Both the position numbers and the translations under genes were made by a program. From assembly GCF_900184255.1 (NCBI RefSeq), contig NZ_LT854640.1:1448156-1512155 (forward strand): DNA of 64,000 nucleotides, read 5' to 3'. Below the pieces are notes generated by a model. The model made no database searches, was not told the origin of the DNA, and saw only the letters and a program-made list of their open reading frames with translations. How positions within the stretch are numbered: the stretch's first letter is position 1; every line of letters starts with the position of its first letter. Shown here one piece after another: positions 53,883 through 60,265 of this stretch. The DNA comes from Haloimpatiens massiliensis. GTDB lineage: Bacteria; Bacillota; Clostridia; Clostridiales; Clostridiaceae.

Positions 53883-54345
53883 TCCGCGTCACCTCCCGTT
53901 TTCGTTCCTTTTGGTGCGGTTTGGTACGCTCCCTGTCGGCAAAGTTTTTCAGTTGTTTCAGAATAGAGGGGCGGCGGCTCTTGCCCCGGTTCAGCACCAG
54001 CTTTGTGTATTCGCCAAAACAGGCGGTTATTGCGTCTGCCTGCCCGGCTTTGAAGAATAACAAATATTTGTCCGGCCCGGTTTTGTGAAAAGCATAATCT
54101 ACATTGTATTTCCGGGCTACACGGTCAAACAGCTTCGTATCCCCGGACAAATCAAGGCTGTTCGTAGAAACGCCGTGGTTCATCAGCTTTTTTACGCTCT
54201 GTCTGCCCTGTGGTGTCTGCCGTTTCTGATGGCTCTTTTGTATCTGCCGGAGTGCTGCCGCCAGCACCTTTGCCAGCGTCCGGCCCGTCAGCTTTGTGGC
54301 ATTGACGGATAGGGCAACCGTCCGGCGTTCAATATCTTCCTGCAT
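53872..54345 (-). CDS. pcfB: PcfB-family protein
   Basis: 157 aa; conserved EDIERRTVALSVNATKLTGR, TLAKVLAAALRQIQKSHQKR, and VARKYNVDYAFHKTGPDKYL, LFFKAGQADAITACFGEY. PcfB-type proteins accompany the coupling protein and help relaxosome recruitment. AAAGGAGG precedes the ATG. Basic C-terminus overlaps the VirD4 start. Confidence 0.88.
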   Translation of the reverse strand: MQEDIERRTVALSVNATKLTGRTLAKVLAAALRQIQKSHQKRQTPQGRQSVKKLMNHGVSTNSLDLSGDTKLFDRVARKYNVDYAFHKTGPDKYLLFFKAGQADAITACFGEYTKLVLNRGKSRRPSILKQLKNFADRERTKPHQKERKREVTRNER

Positions 54346-54420
54346 GAAATTCCTCCTTTCCTGCCAGATATGGCAATCGTATAGGCGGGAGGACTTCGGG
54401 CCAAGTTGGCCCGAAGTGTG

Positions 54421-55218
54421 TTACCTCTCCGCATTGACAGGGCGGGGGCGTTCTGTGGTGGGAGCGTCCTTTTGTGCCTGTGCGATTTTTTCATTGTGGG
54501 TCGCAAGAGCTTCCCGGATAGAGGGCTTTTTCTCTGCCGCCCGTTCTTCCAACCGTGCCAGCGTATTCAAAGATTTTTCTATATGGCTTTTTATACTGGA
54601 AAAATGGGAACGCTCCGCACGGAATGGAGCGGATATGACCGCCGCCAGCTTGCCGGGCTGTTTTACTTCCTGTGCCGCTTCTCTGCCGAGCATGACCCGG
54701 CCCATGTTTTTCAAATGCCGCCCGGCTTGATGGTATTCGGTGCTGATTGCTTCGATTTTGGCAATAGCCTTATCGTCGTACTGAATATCCTTTGTGAGCA
54801 TATCCCGCATGGCTTCTAAAGTGGGGCGCACCTTGAAGAACCGGGCTACGTTATCCAGCGCGGAAATGCCGGTTTCCTTAAAAGCGGTAACGGCGTTCTT
54901 ACAACCGTCTATGACGCTTTGCTTTAGCTCCGCCAATTTATCCCGCAAGTCCAATACCTGCCCCTGCATAACAATGACCGCCTTTTGCAAAGCAGTCTTA
55001 ACCGGGTGGTTCTGTTCCTGTGCTGTTCGGAGTTCCTGCCGCATGGCGGCAAGCTCCTTTACAGCGGCGTCAAGCTGTTTTTCCATTGCTCCGACCTGAT
55101 GCAGAACCGCAAGAAAATCTTTTGTGGACGGGGAATTGTTTTCCCGCAATATCGCCAAAAGCTCTTTCACATGCTCATTTTCCAAAAGCGGTTCAGTGGT
55201 AGTTTTCGTTTTTGCCAT
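54421..55218 (-). CDS. DUF6674-like coiled-coil ICE protein
   Basis: 265 aa from ATG 55218 (AACCTCC on the plus strand gives GGAGG 9 bases upstream); the longer frame would read through the palindrome and is rejected. N-terminal part ENEHVKELLAILRENNSPST, KDFLAVLHQVGAMEKQLDAA, then coiled coil and KNAVTAFKETGISALDNVAR. Common next to ArdA in CTn elements; role unknown. Confidence 0.7.
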   Translation of the reverse strand: MAKTKTTTEPLLENEHVKELLAILRENNSPSTKDFLAVLHQVGAMEKQLDAAVKELAAMRQELRTAQEQNHPVKTALQKAVIVMQGQVLDLRDKLAELKQSVIDGCKNAVTAFKETGISALDNVARFFKVRPTLEAMRDMLTKDIQYDDKAIAKIEAISTEYHQAGRHLKNMGRVMLGREAAQEVKQPGKLAAVISAPFRAERSHFSSIKSHIEKSLNTLARLEERAAEKKPSIREALATHNEKIAQAQKDAPTTERPRPVNAER

Positions 55219-55267
55219 AGGCTTTAACCTCCTTTCACACTTCGGGCCAAGTTGGCCCGAAGTGGCT

Positions 55268-55975
55268 TTACCGTTCCTCACAGGCCGGGGCAATGTGAGC
55301 CTTTTGCGGAGCGGGCGCGTTGTCAATCATCTGCTGATACTGTTTGAGGGTGTCACGAATAGAAAGCTTTTCCGGTTTGGGATAAGCAAAAATTCGGTGT
55401 TCCTCCGGTAAATCGTCCCTGCCGCTGTAAAACTCGGTAAAGCTGTCGCCTGTCCGCACCACATAGCCGCCATCTGTAAAGCGTCCGTCCTCGTCCATGC
55501 TCATATCCCGTCCGTAGGCTTCGTAATCAATGTAGTTTGTTAAATGCTCTGGGATTTCCAGCGTACACATTTCATCAATATAGAATCGCCCCAAATCTTC
55601 CTCATTCTCAATCCCGGCGTAAAACTCAAAACAATCCAGATTTTGCGTAAGGTTAATTAGGGCGGGTACACTGTTGTACTCCCCGAAGTCCACGGCGGCA
55701 GAAAACTTTTCTAACTCCCATTCCTCCATATCATCCAGCAGGGAAGCCAGATAGTTCAGCTCGTCAATGCTTTCATATTCGCCCAAGCAGTCACGCAGGC
55801 CGGGTACGTCGGTTTCATAATTGGTAATGAAAATTTCCTCATACCCCACACCGTCCACATGGATACGCTTCAAAAGAGCCTGCACTTCCTCGGTGGTGGC
55901 GGGGAGCTTTAAAGGCTCCCCGTCCAAATATCCCTCGTTATACCGTCCAAGATTGGTAACAAAGGCTTCAAGCAT
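55268..55975 (-). CDS. ardA: Anti-restriction protein ArdA
   Basis: DNA mimic that blocks type I restriction complexes when the ICE enters a new host. 235 aa, strongly acidic: LEAFVTNLGRYNEGYLDGEP, YEEIFITNYETDVPGLRDCL, GEYESIDELNYLASLLDDME, and FYAGIENEEDLGRFYIDEM, with the C-terminal segment TNYIDYEAYGRDMSMDEDGR. It overlaps DUF7768. The flanking chromosome encodes a full type I system. Confidence 0.92.
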   Translation of the reverse strand: MLEAFVTNLGRYNEGYLDGEPLKLPATTEEVQALLKRIHVDGVGYEEIFITNYETDVPGLRDCLGEYESIDELNYLASLLDDMEEWELEKFSAAVDFGEYNSVPALINLTQNLDCFEFYAGIENEEDLGRFYIDEMCTLEIPEHLTNYIDYEAYGRDMSMDEDGRFTDGGYVVRTGDSFTEFYSGRDDLPEEHRIFAYPKPEKLSIRDTLKQYQQMIDNAPAPQKAHIAPACEER

Positions 55976-56321
55976 GGTCTTTTTCCTGTCCCTGCGTTTT
56001 CACGGTCAGAATCCCGTCCAGCGTGGTTGCCGTGATGTTCAGCCGCCCGGCAACGGCAATGTCGTTTTTCACGTCCTCGTCAATATCGCTTCCGCATACG
56101 ACAAGCACATGAGAGCGGCGCAGGAGATCCCGGCTCATATCAATGCCGCTTTTATGTTCCTCCGGGATTGCGTCATTGAGAAAAAGCGGAAGATACAGGG
56201 TCGGGCAAACCGGGGAAAAACCGGCTTCGTAAACTGCCCGGCAATACTGCGCCGCCTGTTTGGTATCCGTATCGTGATTGCCGCACCACGCGGCAGTAAT
56301 GTATGCTAAAGGTCGTTTCAT
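55968..56321 (-). CDS. DUF7768/DUF4406-like nucleotide-fold protein
   Basis: 117 aa; LAYITAAWCGNHDTDTKQAA, YCRAVYEAGFSPVCPTLYLP, HKSGIDMSRDLLRRSHVLVV and CGSDIDEDVKNDIAVAGRLN resemble the nucleoside 2-deoxyribosyltransferase-like fold of DUF4406 proteins. Enzymatic role unproven. First gene after the structured region 56370-56545; overlaps ardA by 8 bases. Confidence 0.75.
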   Translation of the reverse strand: MKRPLAYITAAWCGNHDTDTKQAAQYCRAVYEAGFSPVCPTLYLPLFLNDAIPEEHKSGIDMSRDLLRRSHVLVVCGSDIDEDVKNDIAVAGRLNITATTLDGILTVKTQGQEKDHA

Positions 56322-56369
56322 GATTTAAGCACCTCCGTTCTTGTTGCGCTGAATGTGTCAACCTATCCC

Positions 56370-56545
56370 CGCGCCCTTTCCACGCTTTGGAAAGGGCGCG
56401 GCTCAAAGGAATCTATATCCCCGTCGCTTGACTGCCTTAAAGCATAACCGGGAGAAATCCGTCAAGAGTGCGAAGCACCGCCTACGGCGGCAGGCTCTTG
56501 ACCGATTTTCCCGGTTATGCTACCTGATATATGGCGACGGGGAAT
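56370..56545. other. Large nested stem-loop region (candidate replication/transfer origin or leader RNA)
   Basis: Hairpin 1: CGCGCCCTTTCC / GGAAAGGGCGCG, loop 7 (56370-56400). Hairpin 2, nested: outer CCCCGTCGC / GCGACGGGG (56419-56427 with 56534-56542), inner AGCATAACCGGGA / TCCCGGTTATGCT (56441-56453 with 56509-56521), then AAATC / GATTT, GTCAAGAG / CTCTTGAC (56461-56468 with 56495-56502) and a tip with CCGCC / GGCGG and TGC-GAA-GCA. It lies between parB and the next gene, without reading frame. Confidence 0.75.
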
Positions 56546-56596
56546 ATATTATATCCTTAGAGCTTTGGGGTGCGGGGCAAAGCCCCGCATACACAG

Positions 56597-56621
56597 ACTT
56601 CGGGTCAACTTGACCCGAAGT
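56597..56621. repeat. Palindrome copy with compensated arms
   Basis: GGGTCAA and TTGACCC replace GGGCCAA and TTGGCCC, keeping perfect pairing, two bases from the parB stop. Copy 58187 has the same paired change. Confidence 0.9.
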
Positions 56622-56623
56622 GC

Positions 56624-58093
56624 TTATTTTTCCTGTTCGGCTTTCTTTTGAGGAGCCGAAACCTCTTTCAGTTTTGCCTTGTTTTCCTCAAGCAGCTTCA
56701 TAATGGTATCCTTCATTTCGCGGGGTGTTTTCTCCTTGCCGAAATACTGGGAAAGTTCCTGACTTGAAATAATCACTTTGTCTGCCTCCTTTTTTTCTTC
56801 TAACATGATTCCGTCAATCACATCGGGGTTTAACAGCTTCTTTTGGTCAAGGTCACGCATACGCTGTGCCTGTGAGAGCGAGGGAGCCGACTGCTGGCCC
56901 TCAATAGCGATAGCAATATACCGCTGATTTTTGGGCTTGATAAACGCAAGCTCCACCGCGGGAGTGAACGCGATTTTCTTTTCGTCCACCATTTTCATAA
57001 GGTCGGGAACCAGCTCATTGAGCTTGATATACCGCTGAACCTGCTTGACGGTCATTTTGTTGCGCTCGGCTACGACCTCATTGGAACGCTGTCCGTTGCC
57101 GGTTCGCGCACCCTGCCGCTTGATGGCTTCCAACTGCATTTGCAGGGCTTTGGCCCGTTCGCTGGGCAGGATATTTTCACGCTGATTGGTGTTGTCCTCT
57201 ACCATCTGCGTGATGGCCTGTTCGTCCGTCATGTTGCGGATAATACAAGGCATATCCGCAAATCCAGCTAATTCGCTGGCTTTCTGGCGGCGGTGACCTG
57301 ATACGATTTCATAGCCGCCATCTTCACGGGGGCGCACAATGGCAGGCTGGGTAACGCCCTTGTCCTTAACGCTTTCCACCATAGCCGCCATTTCTTCATC
57401 ATTACGAACCTGAAACGGGTGGTCTTTGAAAGCGTGAAGCTCGAAAAGATTAAGGTAAACAATCTGTTCCTGTTCGCCGGGGCGGGGTGCTTCCCTCGGT
57501 TCGGGCGGCAGCTCCGGGGCAGAGGGCGGCGTTTCCTGCTGTGCCTGTTCCTTAGCTTGCGGGAAAGCAGAAGCCCCGCCGCCAATTTCTGCGGTCTGTT
57601 TCGGTTTATCCGGTTTCTCCGACTTTACGGCCTTTGGTGCTTTTTCCTGTTTGACAGGGCGGGCAGGCTTTTTGTCTGCTTTTTCGGTGGTTTTAGGTGG
57701 ACGGCCTTTCGGTTTTCTGCCCGGTTGTTCCGGTTTTGCCGCTTTTTCTGCTGGCTCCGCTTCCTGTTTTTCGAGGGTAGTCTGTTCCGCTTCCTTTACC
57801 GCCGCCTGTTTCCCGGAAACAATCTCATTGATTTTGTCAAAGGAAACCACCACATCACCGGGGGCGGGAATGTCAATGCGATTAGGTTCTTCCGGTCTGT
57901 CCTTATCGGATTCAGACAGGGCGGTTTCGTCCTCACGGGGAAGTGCCGCTGTTTCCTCGGCGGTCTTTTCCGGAGCAGGAGCTTCTCCGCCAATCTCCGG
58001 CATGGGAGCAGGCGTGTTTTTTTCTTCTGCTGTTGCTTCCTGGGCCGGGGCGGTTTTTACTTCGTCCGGCTTGTTTGGCTCATTTTTTGTCAT
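56624..58093 (-). CDS. parB: ParB/Spo0J-like protein, first gene of the ICE backbone
   Basis: 489 aa. Long acidic, Pro-rich N-terminus (about 1-205), then ParB CTPase/nuclease domain (LFELHAFKDHPFQVRNDEEM, GYEIVSGHRRQKASELAG), HTH region (NQRENILPSERAKALQMQLE, KMTVKQVQRYIKLNELVPDL) and a tail with ELSQYFGKEKTPREMKDTIM. DUF3801-free; typical right-end gene of Tn1549-like ICEs, perhaps for maintenance of the excised circle. AGGAGG precedes ATG. Confidence 0.9.
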   Translation of the reverse strand: MTKNEPNKPDEVKTAPAQEATAEEKNTPAPMPEIGGEAPAPEKTAEETAALPREDETALSESDKDRPEEPNRIDIPAPGDVVVSFDKINEIVSGKQAAVKEAEQTTLEKQEAEPAEKAAKPEQPGRKPKGRPPKTTEKADKKPARPVKQEKAPKAVKSEKPDKPKQTAEIGGGASAFPQAKEQAQQETPPSAPELPPEPREAPRPGEQEQIVYLNLFELHAFKDHPFQVRNDEEMAAMVESVKDKGVTQPAIVRPREDGGYEIVSGHRRQKASELAGFADMPCIIRNMTDEQAITQMVEDNTNQRENILPSERAKALQMQLEAIKRQGARTGNGQRSNEVVAERNKMTVKQVQRYIKLNELVPDLMKMVDEKKIAFTPAVELAFIKPKNQRYIAIAIEGQQSAPSLSQAQRMRDLDQKKLLNPDVIDGIMLEEKKEADKVIISSQELSQYFGKEKTPREMKDTIMKLLEENKAKLKEVSAPQKKAEQEK

Positions 58094-58332
58094 GCGTTTT
58101 TCCTCCTTATCTGTTTTATGTCATGAAAAAAGGGACTTGATTTTTTAGGTCAAGCCCCAACGGGATATTTGCAATCCCTCCTTTCAATTTCGGGTCAAGT
58201 TGACCCGAAGTTCCGCTATCCAGATACAAAAATACCGCCCATCTTGTCCAATTGGGCGGTATCCTGTGTAATGTGATAGCTCATATTTTATTTTAGTATT
58301 CCCTTATCCCGCATAGAATAAGGGTTTTTGCA

Positions 58333-58344
58333 GTTTTCCTAATA
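58333..58344 (-). other. ICE right-end inverted repeat
   Basis: GTTTTCCTAATA, the reverse complement of 20244-20255. The 58094-58332 leader between parB and this end holds palindrome 58187 and no gene. Confidence 0.7.
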
Positions 58345-58355
58345 CATTTGGCTCA

Positions 58356-58590
58356 TATGTGGATACAGTAGGAAAAAATAGAAAGGCGATAGAAGAGTAT
58401 ATAAAAAATCAACAAAATGAAGATATGATCGCCGATCAAATAAGTATTAAAGAATATATGGACCCTTTTAAGGGTGGCAAGTAACAGTTAAATTGCGGCT
58501 GGCGATACTTTTACACGTGCTTAAGGCACAATGCTGGTAAAATGCCCTTATAGGGCTTAAGAAAAACCACCAGCTTAGCTGGTGGATATT
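58356..58590 (+). pseudogene. tnpA: IS200-family element, right half (tnpA 3' end and RE hairpin)
   Basis: From TATG the frame continues VDTVGRNRKAIEEYIKNQQN with the catalytic Tyr of YIKNQ, then EDMIADQISIKEYMDPF and stop at 58482. The subterminal hairpin CCACCAGC, TTA, GCTGGTGG lies at 58567-58585. Together with 19794-20234 it makes one IS200 of about 0.68 kb. Confidence 0.9.
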
Positions 58591-58771
58591 TATTATTAAT
58601 AAAATGTTAATATGAAGTGGTGGTTGAATTTGTAATAATTTCAAGATGTGGTATTATATTATTTGTGATAGAAATATTAGTAAATATATTATTGTAATTT
58701 TATGCTGAGATGTTTAGATGAATAGGTAAAATAGTGGGAAAATTGAAAATCATATATGAAGGAGAAGTGAT

Positions 58772-60106
58772 ATGAACAAAAATCAGATTTGGCAAATTGT
58801 TAGACAAAGGGATTTCTCGCTGACGGATGCAGAAGTAGATGTTAAAACTGAACGTATATTTGATGATATCGAACGTGAAAGTTATGATTTTAATGGATAT
58901 AAAAGAGAAGTATTTACACAGCAAGGGAAAAAAAGAGTAGTGTATAGTTATCCTAAGTTGTCGTGTGAAGATATACTTTGCCAATATTTAAAGAGGCAAG
59001 TGGATAAGGCGTTTAAAATCAGATATGCTAGCCGAAGCCGAATAATAAATATTTTATTTAATATATTACCTGTAATAAAGGATATGAATGATTTTGTAAT
59101 AATACGAGCAGATTTTAAATCTTTTTTTGATAGTGTGTTAACAGAACATGTATATAATAAATATATTCGTGAATCAGTGATGAGTAGATCAGACAAGGAA
59201 TTGCTAGAACAATATATATCAGAATTTAAGTATTGCTTTGCTGGATTATGTTTATCTAATGGGATGTCAGAAATTGTATGTAGGGATTTTGATGAGCGGA
59301 TAAAAGCAAAGCTAACTAAATATGGTGTGTTTTTTTATGAAAGATATGTTGATGATATGTTGATAATAACTAATCGATATATTTCTCAAAGGATTTTTGA
59401 AGATATTATGAAGGAAACAATAGGTGAGGTTTTTGGAAAATGCCCAGTTAAATTGAGTATGGCACCAGGAAAGTTTTCGTTTATATCTAGAAGAAATCTT
59501 TCAACAACACAAAAATTTAATTTTTTGGGTTATGAGTATGAAATTAAAGAGGTTACTAAGACAAAAGGCAATAAACCAATAAAGGAAATGCAATTTGTAT
59601 ATGGAATAGCGAAAAAAAAACGAAGAAAGTATACTGGTATAATTGAAAGAGCGGTTATTCAGTATAAAAAGGATAATAATTTGGAATTGCTACGACAAAG
59701 AATTAAACTATATTCTTCTCGTGTAGTTATTGCTAGAACAATAGGGAGTAGTTCATTTGATTGGTTAACTAAAGGAGTTGTTGCAAGTTATAATGAGCTG
59801 AGGTATCACACTGATGCATTAATTCAAGATACGGAAACATTTTTGAAAAGCTTATATATAAACTTATTAAGAAAATATAAACTTGTAATTCCTTATTTTT
59901 TAAAGCAATCCATGACAGAGGATAGCATATATAGTTTATATTCAACTATGAAAAGAAATCGAACTATAATGTTTGAAAAAAGCATAGGGGTTTCTGAAGA
60001 AACACTTTTGAAGTGGATTAAGAAACTTGATCCAACATATAATAGTTGGAACAAAGACTATTACAGGATTGTGGTCGATTATCTTGAGATGATTAAAGTA
60101 GAGTAG
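58772..60106 (+). CDS. drt3a: Reverse transcriptase 1 of a DRT3-like antiphage system
   Basis: 444-aa reverse transcriptase. Palm motifs: motif A FVIIRADFKSFFDS (Asp114, with Asp120), motif B AGLCLSNGMSEIVCRDF, motif C YERYVDDMLIITN (YVDD 192-195), then FNFLGYEYEI as motif D/E. No maturase or integrase domain, so not a group II intron or retrotransposon. Length and its pairing with a longer RT match Drt3a (UG3). GGAGAAG precedes ATG. The stop codon lies in the first stem of the candidate ncRNA. Confidence 0.75.
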   Translation: MNKNQIWQIVRQRDFSLTDAEVDVKTERIFDDIERESYDFNGYKREVFTQQGKKRVVYSYPKLSCEDILCQYLKRQVDKAFKIRYASRSRIINILFNILPVIKDMNDFVIIRADFKSFFDSVLTEHVYNKYIRESVMSRSDKELLEQYISEFKYCFAGLCLSNGMSEIVCRDFDERIKAKLTKYGVFFYERYVDDMLIITNRYISQRIFEDIMKETIGEVFGKCPVKLSMAPGKFSFISRRNLSTTQKFNFLGYEYEIKEVTKTKGNKPIKEMQFVYGIAKKKRRKYTGIIERAVIQYKKDNNLELLRQRIKLYSSRVVIARTIGSSSFDWLTKGVVASYNELRYHTDALIQDTETFLKSLYINLLRKYKLVIPYFLKQSMTEDSIYSLYSTMKRNRTIMFEKSIGVSEETLLKWIKKLDPTYNSWNKDYYRIVVDYLEMIKVE

Positions 60107-60241
60107 CATCATCTCCGAAGAAATGATGCTACTCTTATACAACGTATAAACCTTGCGGTAAAGTACATTATATTGCTTACGTGTGTAACACAACTTAGCA
60201 ACTAAGTTACTAAGAGATTACGTGAGCGATATATCGCTCAC
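60100..60241 (+). ncRNA. Candidate DRT3 non-coding RNA between the two RT genes
   Basis: Four hairpins in 142 nt: AGAGTAGCATCAT / ATGATGCTACTCT (13 bp, loop 10), TTATAC / GTATAA (loop AAC), AACTTAG / CTAAGTT (loop CAA) and the 20-bp palindrome GTGAGCGA..TCGCTCAC (60222-60241). ACACA occurs at 60188-60192 beside the third stem. There is no reading frame. Two-RT DRT3 loci carry a structured RNA used as template and scaffold; the location and form fit, but the exact ends are unknown. Confidence 0.6.
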
Positions 60242-60265
60242 ATAAAATTATATTATTAGATTGGA

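Larger units (their letters stand above)
22068..58211. repeat. Dispersed 25-bp palindrome family (19 copies) in the ICE backbone
   Basis: Arms ACTTCGGGCCAA and TTGGCCCGAAGT around one central base. Starts: 22068, 22485, 24970, 35142, 36629, 37088, 42420, 43561, 44465, 46382, 46601, 49877, 50322, 50841, 52026, 54393, 55239, 56597, 58187. The centre is G, C or T, so both orientations occur. Many copies abut stop codons: 22485, 49877, 50322 and 52026 touch one, and 50841, 55239 and 56597 lie within 5 bp. None is found in the AT-rich flanks. Copies 56597 and 58187 have GGGTCAA with TTGACCC, a change in both arms that keeps the pairing. Confidence 0.9.
20231..58359. mobile_element. Integrative and conjugative element, Tn1549/CTn-like, with large serine recombinase
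   Basis: Bounded by the two halves of an IS200 tnpA gene: GGTTATTATG on the left and TATGTGGATACAG on the right would rejoin to an intact tnpA codon run. Both ends carry TATG, and 9-11 bases inside each an inverted copy of TATTAGGAAAAC (20244-20255 and 58333-58344). The element holds recombinase, sigma factor, cargo, relaxase, mobC, and a T4SS with VirB4, VirB6-like, VirD4, PrgI, NlpC/P60, PcfB, ArdA and ParB. All backbone genes read leftward. Gene content and order resemble Tn1549 and the C. difficile CTn group; the serine recombinase marks the subgroup. Confidence 0.92.

Noticed and set aside
44712..58148. Long antisense and out-of-phase frames across the conjugation genes (for example opposite parB)
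   Set aside because: High G+C reduces stops on the opposite strand; composition is biased to Phe, Arg and Ser and no domain is visible.
22068..58211. The palindromes as ordinary rho-independent terminators
   Set aside because: No T-run follows on either side in most copies, and some lie inside coding regions, which would cut essential transfer genes short.
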